Below are positions 39,225 to 44,061 of a DNA stretch of 44,061 bases, piece after piece. The notes under the pieces are model-generated. The model had not been told where the DNA came from and ran no database searches. It worked only from the letters and a program-made list of their open reading frames with translations. The stretch is from a virus, in IMG/VR virus record IMGVR_UViG_3300036772_000119, positions 1-44,061 of that record; one strand, given 5' to 3'. Position numbers and translations under genes: made by a program. Position 1 is the first letter of the stretch. Every line of letters starts with the position of its first letter.

Positions 39225-40384
39225 TTTCGGGTATGTCCATCGGAGCCGGTGCGCGGTTTGCACCGGACTTTACGGTGACGGTCGGCGGGAAGGATATTAC
39301 ACAGGACGTCAGCAACCGGCTGATATCGCTGACGCTCACGGACAACCGTGGTTTTGAGGCTGACCAGCTTGACATCACGCTGAGCGATACCGACGGCCTG
39401 CTGGAGATGCCGCCACGCGGTGCGGTGGTAAACATTGCGCTCGGCTGGAAGGGGCAGGCACTGACGAACAAAGGCGATTTTACCGTGGATGAAGTGGAGC
39501 ACAGAGGCGTGCCGGATACGCTGACGATCCGTGCCCGCAGCGCCGACTATCGCGGAAGCCTCAATTCACGCCGCGACAACTCCTATCACGACACGACGCT
39601 GGAGGCGGTCGTGTCAGCGGTGGCGGCGCGCAATAACCTCAAGCCCGCCATTGCCGAGCCGTTCAGGGGCGTAAAGGTCTCGCATATCGACCAGACCCAG
39701 GAAACCGACGCGAAGTTTATTACCCGCCTGGCTGAGCTAAACGGCGCAGTTGTCGCCATCAAGGCCGGTAATCTGCTGTTTATCAAGCCTGGGGCAGCAA
39801 AGACAGCCAGCGGGAAACCTATCCCGCAGATGACCATTGTGCGCAGTGACGGCGACGGGCACACGTTCAATATTGCTGACCGTGGCGCGTATACCGGCGT
39901 GTCGGCAAGCTGGCTGCATACCAAAGACCCGAAGCCGAAAAAAGTGAAGGTGCAGCGGAAACCGAAAGTGCAGCACCTGCGCGCCCTGCAACATCCGGGC
40001 GCGAAAAAGACCAGCGCGAAGGTGCAGAAAGCACCGGAGGCCAAAGAGGGTGATTACCTGGCGGGCAGCGATGAGAACGTGTTTACCCTCACCACCATCT
40101 ACGCCACGCAAAAGGCCGCCATGCGGGCAGCGCAGGCTAAATGGGACAAGCTTCAACGCGGTGTGGCGGAGTTCTCAATCTCCCTTGCTCGCGGACGGGC
40201 TGATTTATTTCCTGAGACGCCGGTGGCGGTGTCCGGTTTTAAATCCGTGATCGACGCGCAGCCGTGGATTGTCAGCAAGGTGACGCACAGCCTGGGCGGC
40301 AGTGGATTTGTGACGACGCTGAATCTTGAGGTTTTGTTGTCGGATGTGAGTTATGAGGCGACGGAAAGCAGCGGTGCTGAATAA
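39221..40384 (+). CDS. D: tail protein D (baseplate hub)
   Basis: A 387-aa hub protein, the same length as P2 D, of the gp27-like family that carries the spike V. Signatures: FAPDFTVTVGGKDITQDVSNRLISLTLTDNRGFEADQLDI, GRGADL-type ARGRADLFPETPVAVSGFKSVIDAQPWIVSKV. The GTG start at 39221 overlaps the U stop by 4 bp. A basic linker (PKPKKVKVQRKPKVQHLR) lies near residue 250. Confidence 0.94.
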   Translation: MISGMSIGAGARFAPDFTVTVGGKDITQDVSNRLISLTLTDNRGFEADQLDITLSDTDGLLEMPPRGAVVNIALGWKGQALTNKGDFTVDEVEHRGVPDTLTIRARSADYRGSLNSRRDNSYHDTTLEAVVSAVAARNNLKPAIAEPFRGVKVSHIDQTQETDAKFITRLAELNGAVVAIKAGNLLFIKPGAAKTASGKPIPQMTIVRSDGDGHTFNIADRGAYTGVSASWLHTKDPKPKKVKVQRKPKVQHLRALQHPGAKKTSAKVQKAPEAKEGDYLAGSDENVFTLTTIYATQKAAMRAAQAKWDKLQRGVAEFSISLARGRADLFPETPVAVSGFKSVIDAQPWIVSKVTHSLGGSGFVTTLNLEVLLSDVSYEATESSGAE

Positions 40385-40414
40385 GCTGAATGTGTAAATC
40401 ACTGTAATGTCGGA

Positions 40415-40439
40415 TGTATGTTTTTCCGAATAACATACA
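40415..40439. promoter_or_regulatory. inverted repeat in the ogr leader
   Basis: TGTATGTT (40415-40422) and AACATACA (40432-40439) form a perfect 8-bp inverted repeat with a 9-nt spacer, about 40 bp upstream of ogr. Imperfect symmetry extends outward (AATCACTGTAAT opposite ATTAAAGTGATT). It may be a stem-loop that limits read-through from D, or an operator. Confidence 0.5.
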
Positions 40440-40478
40440 ATGATTACATCTGATTAAAGTGATTATATGGTGATTATT

Positions 40479-40700
40479 ATGATGCACTGCCCGAAATGTC
40501 AGCACGCCGCACATGCCCGTTCAAGCCGTTACCTGAGCCTCAACACTAAAGAGCGTTATCACCAATGTCAGAATATTAATTGCAGCTGTACGTTCAAAAC
40601 TCATGAGTCCATTGCTGACATTATCGTAGAGCCTGGCACGGTTCACGCCGTTCAACTTCACCCAGATAAAAATCAGCAGCAATCCTTTCAGATGCACTGA
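40479..40700 (+). CDS. ogr: late gene activator Ogr
   Basis: A 73-aa zinc-finger activator (P2 Ogr is 72 aa). The Cys pattern C-x2-C (HCPKC) then C-x4-C (QCQNINCSC) matches Ogr/Delta proteins, as do HAAHARSSRYLS and TKERYHQCQNINC. Ogr binds the late-promoter dyads (here 21417, 27710 and 33997) and contacts the RNA polymerase alpha subunit. The ATG at 40479 follows GGTGA (40470-40474). An upstream ATG at 40467 would add four residues and is less likely. Confidence 0.92.
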   Translation: MMHCPKCQHAAHARSSRYLSLNTKERYHQCQNINCSCTFKTHESIADIIVEPGTVHAVQLHPDKNQQQSFQMH

Positions 40701-40714
40701 AACGGCACCAAACG

Positions 40715-40736
40715 AAGCCCGCGAAAGCGGGTTTTT
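40715..40736 (+). terminator. terminator after ogr
   Basis: A stem AGCCCGC/GCGGGTT with a GAAA tetraloop and a following run of TTTTTT (40732-40737). It ends the rightward late/ogr transcript before the convergent secreted-protein gene. Confidence 0.88.
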
Positions 40737-40745
40737 TATTGGGTG

Positions 40746-41153
40746 CTATTTGCCATTATAGGTATGTGTGTTGCCTAGCATTAAAGTTGCTGCTGGTTTA
40801 TCCATCAAATTTCCCATTTCTTTGCAGACACTCAGGGGGTTTTCAAATGAATAGCCGATGGTTTTGAATTTATTGATAATATTGATTTGTTTTATGTTCT
40901 TCAGATAACCGGCTGGCACATCTCTTGTCCAGATTGGAGAACATATACCACTGGAGATAATAAGGCCGTAAGTATCTGAATTAATGTTCGCACCAGGTAA
41001 TACAACCGTAATCTGATCGCCGTTAAGGGCTATTTCGGAAGGTTGCCATGGTTTAAGTTTGATTTTGAGTGTTGCTGTGTCTGATTCTTTTGCCACAACT
41101 GAAGAGGAAAATACTAAGGCTGCACTAAGCAAAACTACATTCAAACGCTTCAT
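40746..41153 (-). CDS. secreted protein of unknown function (cargo near attR)
   Basis: A 135-aa protein with a clear signal peptide (MKRLNVVLLSAALVFSSSVVA, cleavage near VVA-K at residue 21). The mature part is beta-rich with two cysteines (GICSPIW and LSVCKEM) that may form a disulfide in the periplasm. It resembles no family I can name. It lies between the ogr terminator and the att arm, on the strand opposite to the late genes, in AT-rich DNA. This is the location of typical lysogenic-conversion genes in P2-like prophages, so expression from its own promoter in the lysogen is likely. Confidence 0.68.
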   Translation of the reverse strand: MKRLNVVLLSAALVFSSSVVAKESDTATLKIKLKPWQPSEIALNGDQITVVLPGANINSDTYGLIISSGICSPIWTRDVPAGYLKNIKQINIINKFKTIGYSFENPLSVCKEMGNLMDKPAATLMLGNTHTYNGK

Positions 41154-41221
41154 TAGAGTCCTTCTAAATCAGAGGTTGCCTGTTATTGATAGTCAGGCTG
41201 GAAGGTATGCGGTAAAAATTT

Positions 41222-41239
41222 ATCGCCATTTCATCGCCA
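41222..41239. promoter_or_regulatory. paired arm-type site, right arm
   Basis: ATCGCCA at 41222-41228 and 41233-41239, 11 bp apart, in the same orientation and spacing as in the left arm (5893-5910). They lie 65 bp from the attR core, whereas the left pair lies 96 bp from the attL core. Confidence 0.6.
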
Positions 41240-41260
41240 CTCTAAAAGTGACCAATAAAA

Positions 41261-41282
41261 AAACCGCCTCGAAAGGCGGTTT
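41261..41282 (-). terminator. phage-supplied terminator for ileX
   Basis: A 9-bp perfect stem (41261-41269 with 41274-41282), loop CGAA, followed on the minus strand by a T-run (the A-run 41257-41263). It lies just beyond the 3' end of the reconstituted ileX tRNA and replaces the terminator displaced to 5702-5725. Confidence 0.85.
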
Positions 41283-41303
41283 AACTGCATGATTTTCATC
41301 ATT

Positions 41304-41354
41304 AAATTTGGTGGCCCTTGCTGGACTTGAACCAGCGACCAAGCGATTATGAGT
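41304..41354. repeat. attR core (51-bp direct repeat)
   Basis: Identical to 5747-5797. It makes up the 3' 46 nt of the intact ileX gene plus 5 bp downstream. Confidence 0.95.
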
Positions 41355-41385
41355 CGCGTGCTCTAACCAACTGAGCTAAAGGGCC
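41309..41385 (-). tRNA. ileX: tRNA-Ile2 (CAU anticodon, lysidine-modified), ileX
   Basis: A 77-nt gene with encoded CCA. The acceptor stem GGCCCTT/AAGGGCC is fully paired and the TPsiC arm reads GGTCGCTGGTTCAAGTCC. The anticodon CAT sits in GACTCATAATC. A CAT anticodon with this body is the tRNA whose C34 is changed by TilS to lysidine so that it reads AUA. In E. coli the same tRNA lies next to mug and rpoD, as here. The 3' half was brought by the phage. Confidence 0.93.
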
Positions 41386-41395
41386 GAGGTGCGGG

Positions 41396-41401
41396 ATTAT
41401 A
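41396..41401 (-). promoter_or_regulatory. ileX promoter -10 box
   Basis: On the minus strand TATAAT lies 10 bp upstream of the tRNA 5' end and is followed by a GC-rich discriminator (CCCGCACC), typical of growth-rate and stringently controlled tRNA promoters. The -35 region is a poor match. Confidence 0.6.
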
Positions 41402-41527
41402 CGGTAAACTCTGCTTACAGGTCTATATGTGTTCGGTTTGTATGCGCGTTTTGTGCACAGTTCTGGCATGTTGTATTCGCAGACTTTTTTACCGATAACT
41501 CCGGTAAATACATCTCAGGAAAGAATA

Positions 41528-42025
41528 ATGATTACAGATATTATCGCCAGGGATCTTTCTGTCGTGTTTTGCGGCATCAACCCTGGTCTATCTACCGCTC
41601 ATCATGGTTTTCATTTTGCTAATGCCAATAATCGCTTCTGGAAAGTTATCTATCAGGCCGGTTTTACCGCGCGCTTGCTGAAGCCTGAAGAAGAGCAACA
41701 TTTGCTGGATACGGGTTGTGGCATCACGATGCTGGTTGAGCGCCCGACCGTTGAAGCAACCGAACTGGTACGCGATGAATTGCGTGAGGGCGGGGCGGTT
41801 TTGACGGAGAAAATCGAACGCTATCAGCCGCGTGCACTGGCTGTTTTGGGTAAGCAGGCGTTCAGTAAAGCGTTTGGGATCAGCAAAGTGAACTGGGGAC
41901 GTCAGGCGCTGAAAATCGGTGCCACAGAGGTCTGGGTGTTGCCTAATCCCAGCGGACTGAACCGTGCGACGTTAGAGGAACTGACCGCCTCTTACCGCGA
42001 ACTTTACGATGCGCTTAATTCCTGA
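41528..42025 (+). CDS. mug: G/U mismatch-specific DNA glycosylase Mug
   Basis: A 165-aa glycosylase (E. coli Mug is 168 aa) that removes uracil or ethenocytosine opposite guanine. The active-site motif GINPGLSTA and the C-terminal NPSGLNR loop that probes the mismatch are intact. AGGAAAG lies 8 bp upstream of the ATG at 41528; an in-frame upstream ATG at 41429 has no homologous N-terminus. It is convergent with rpoD. Confidence 0.94.
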   Translation: MITDIIARDLSVVFCGINPGLSTAHHGFHFANANNRFWKVIYQAGFTARLLKPEEEQHLLDTGCGITMLVERPTVEATELVRDELREGGAVLTEKIERYQPRALAVLGKQAFSKAFGISKVNWGRQALKIGATEVWVLPNPSGLNRATLEELTASYRELYDALNS

Positions 42026-42043
42026 GCCTAAACTTCAAACAAT

Positions 42044-42082
42044 AAAAAGCCCCGCCATTTCCTGAGAAAGGCGGGGCTTTTT
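42044..42082. terminator. bidirectional terminator between mug and rpoD
   Basis: AAAAAGCCCCGCC and GGCGGGGCTTTTT form a 13-bp stem, so each strand has its own U-tract. It serves both convergent genes. Confidence 0.92.
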
Positions 42083-42105
42083 ATTGGCTGACAGCCTGAG
42101 GACGA

Positions 42106-43944
42106 TTAATCGTCCAGGAAGCTGCGCAGCACTTCGGAGCGGCTTGGGTGGCGCAGTTTACGCAACGCTTTCGCTTCGATCTGACGGATACGTTCACGGG
42201 TAACGTCGAACTGTTTGCCCACTTCTTCCAGAGTGTGGTCAGTGTTCATATCGATACCGAAACGCATACGCAGAACTTTCGCTTCACGTGCGGTCAGGCC
42301 AGCCAGAACGTCATGCGTCGCAGAACGCAGGCTTTCAGACGTTGCAGAATCCAGTGGCAGCTCGAGGGTAGTATCCTCGATGAAATCGCCCAGATGCGAA
42401 TCTTCATCGTCGCCGATTGGCGTTTCCATGGAGATTGGCTCTTTAGCGATTTTCAGCACTTTACGGATTTTGTCTTCCGGCATCAGCATACGCTCAGCCA
42501 GCTCTTCCGGTGTTGGCTCACGGCCCATCTCTTGCAGCATCTGACGGGAGATACGGTTGAGTTTGTTGATGGTCTCAATCATATGCACCGGGATACGGAT
42601 GGTACGTGCCTGGTCGGCGATGGAGCGGGTAATAGCCTGACGGATCCACCAGGTCGCATAAGTTGAGAACTTATAACCACGGCGATATTCAAACTTATCA
42701 ACGGCTTTCATCAGGCCGATGTTACCTTCCTGGATCAGGTCAAGGAACTGCAGACCACGGTTGGTGTATTTCTTGGCGATAGAAATAACCAGACGTAAGT
42801 TTGCTTCAACCATCTCTTTCTTCGCGCGACGGGCTTTCGCTTCGCCGATCGACATGCGACGGTTGATGTCTTTAACCTGCTCGATAGTCAGGCCAGTTTC
42901 TTCTTCGATCTGACGCAGTTTCATCAGGCCGCGCTGCACGTCTTCGGTCACTTCTTTCAGCTTCTCAGACCATGGTTTACCCATTGCCAGAGCTGCATCG
43001 AACCAGGTATCGCTGGTTTCGTTACCGGCGAACAGATTGACGAAGTTTTTCTTCGGCATTTTGCACTGTTCAACGCACACTTTCATGATCAGACGTTCCT
43101 GAGCACGTACGCGATCCATCATGGAACGCATGCTGTTAACCAGGAAATCGAACTGTTTTGGCACTAAACGGAACTGTTTGAACACATCGGACAGCTTCAG
43201 GATTTCTTCTGCTGCGCTCTTGTGACTACGGCCGTTTTTCTTGATGACCAGACGTGTCGCTTCATGTTGTTCACGCAGTTCGGTGAACTTCTGGCGAGCC
43301 AGTTCAGGGTCGATGCTGTTGTCGTCTTCAGCGTCGTCGTCTTCATCTTCGTCTTCGTCGTCATCATTCTGCTCTTCAGTGGTCAGTTCAGAACCCACAT
43401 GAGTCGCAGTTGGTGCGATTTCTTCTTCGGCGTTCGGGTCAACAAAACCGGTGATCAGGTCAGACAGACGTACTTCGCCTGCTTCTACACGGTCATATTG
43501 CTCTAACAAATAAGTGATAGCTTCAGGATATTCAGCAACGGAGCACTGGACCTGATTGATACCGTCTTCGATACGTTTGGCGATGTCGATTTCGCCTTCA
43601 CGGGTCAGCAGTTCAACGGTACCCATCTCGCGCATATACATACGCACTGGGTCGGTGGTACGGCCAATTTCGGATTCAACGCTGGAAAGTACCTGCGCCG
43701 CCGCTTCTGCAGCGTCTTCGTCGGTATCTGGGCGGTTTTCGGCCAGCATCAAATCATCGGCGTCCGGAGCTTCTTCAAGAACCTGGATGCCCATGTCGTT
43801 AATCATCTGGATGATGTCTTCGATCTGGTCGGAATCGACGATATCTTCCGGCAGATGGTCATTGACCTCAGCATAGGTCAGATAGCCTTGCTCCTTACCA
43901 CGGGTGACAAGTAGCTTAAGCTGTGACTGCGGGTTTTGCTCCAT
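42106..43944 (-). CDS. rpoD: RNA polymerase sigma-70 factor RpoD
   Basis: The 612-aa housekeeping sigma factor (613 aa in E. coli). Region 1.1 opens the protein ([26 protein letters not shown]), and region 1.2 follows ([23 protein letters not shown]). An acidic Asp/Glu tract lies near residues 195-210. Regions 2.3-2.4 ([22 protein letters not shown]), 3.0 and 4.2 ([28 protein letters not shown]) are intact. It binds core polymerase and recognises -35/-10 promoters. rpsU and dnaG would lie upstream, beyond the window. Confidence 0.98.
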   Translation of the reverse strand: MEQNPQSQLKLLVTRGKEQGYLTYAEVNDHLPEDIVDSDQIEDIIQMINDMGIQVLEEAPDADDLMLAENRPDTDEDAAEAAAQVLSSVESEIGRTTDPVRMYMREMGTVELLTREGEIDIAKRIEDGINQVQCSVAEYPEAITYLLEQYDRVEAGEVRLSDLITGFVDPNAEEEIAPTATHVGSELTTEEQNDDDEDEDEDDDAEDDNSIDPELARQKFTELREQHEATRLVIKKNGRSHKSAAEEILKLSDVFKQFRLVPKQFDFLVNSMRSMMDRVRAQERLIMKVCVEQCKMPKKNFVNLFAGNETSDTWFDAALAMGKPWSEKLKEVTEDVQRGLMKLRQIEEETGLTIEQVKDINRRMSIGEAKARRAKKEMVEANLRLVISIAKKYTNRGLQFLDLIQEGNIGLMKAVDKFEYRRGYKFSTYATWWIRQAITRSIADQARTIRIPVHMIETINKLNRISRQMLQEMGREPTPEELAERMLMPEDKIRKVLKIAKEPISMETPIGDDEDSHLGDFIEDTTLELPLDSATSESLRSATHDVLAGLTAREAKVLRMRFGIDMNTDHTLEEVGKQFDVTRERIRQIEAKALRKLRHPSRSEVLRSFLDD

Positions 43945-44061
43945 AAGACGGTATCCACACTTCAGAGTATTTGGGTTGGTGTCGGTCGGGTAACATCGCC
44001 AACAATAACGTTAGGGGCGTTTATTGTGCCGCGGCCCACCAGGGCGGCTCTGCGCAGGGCC

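Larger units (their letters stand above)
5747..41354. mobile_element. complete P2/186-like prophage in tRNA-Ile2
   Basis: About 35.6 kb between perfect 51-bp direct repeats. It has integrase, CI, Apl, CII, replication initiator A, portal, terminase, capsid, lysis and full tail modules in P2 order, plus an Ogr activator and a probable cos site. No essential frame is visibly broken. The CI and CII proteins resemble those of coliphage 186, and 186 uses an Ile2 tRNA gene as its attB, as here. Cargo genes sit at attL-int, cos-Q, S-V, G-FI and ogr-attR. Confidence 0.95.

Noticed and set aside
42148-42666. 172-aa open frame on the plus strand
   Set aside because: Antisense of rpoD regions 2 to 4; rpoD is unambiguous.

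Overview
The window is a stretch of enterobacterial chromosome interrupted by one apparently complete P2/186-type temperate prophage. The host genes (lamB end, malM, an AraC-type regulator, a DUF2000 gene, a PAP2 acid phosphatase, ogt and gdhA on the left; tRNA-Ile2 (ileX), mug and rpoD on the right) are close to E. coli homologues in length and motifs. The order, and a palindromic repeat between lamB and malM, suggest Yersiniaceae (Rahnella, Ewingella or Serratia-like). The genus is inferred from gene content only.

The prophage runs from about 5747 to 41354 (about 35.6 kb). It is bounded by a perfect 51-bp direct repeat (5747-5797 and 41304-41354) that contains the 3' 46 nt of the ileX tRNA gene. 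The complete tRNA is on the right; a 3' stub and the tRNA's original terminator remain on the left beside gdhA. The immunity region (CI, Apl, CII, Fil) resembles coliphage 186, which also integrates in an Ile2 tRNA gene.

Layout from left to right: the attL arm; an AT-rich two-gene cassette on the minus strand, recognised as the ShosTA toxin-antitoxin defence pair (DprA-like ShosA and HAD-PRTase ShosT); integrase and CI repressor (minus); a face-to-face promoter and operator region; then apl, cII, fil, several small early genes, a Dam methylase, a TGT/DpdA-like protein and the rolling-circle initiator A (plus). After A comes a small ORF behind a near-consensus LexA box, then a structured non-coding segment with a probable cos site. 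Next is an AT-rich RelA/SpoT-domain gene that fits the fused toxin-antitoxin CapRel, including a C-terminal YXXY motif and a G-loop tyrosine at position 155.

The structural half follows P2 order: Q and P (minus), then O N M L X, holin, SAR endolysin, lysB/lysC spanins, R S, V W J I H G, FI FII E(E') T U D, ogr. Three sites sharing CGTTGTGCCAT lie upstream of P/O, V and FI and look like Ogr-activated late promoters. Every essential P2-type gene appears intact, so the element may be inducible.

Cargo genes sit at five places: attL-int (ShosTA), cos-Q (CapRel), S-V (membrane protein), G-FI (47-aa ORF behind an inverted repeat) and ogr-attR (secreted protein). The most interesting points are the two abortive-infection modules in one prophage, the DNA-modification-like dam/TGT pair, the SOS-linked small ORF, a tRNA terminator supplied by the phage, and several tiny unannotated ORFs. 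All identifications come from reading the sequence and from memory of the families; no database search was run.
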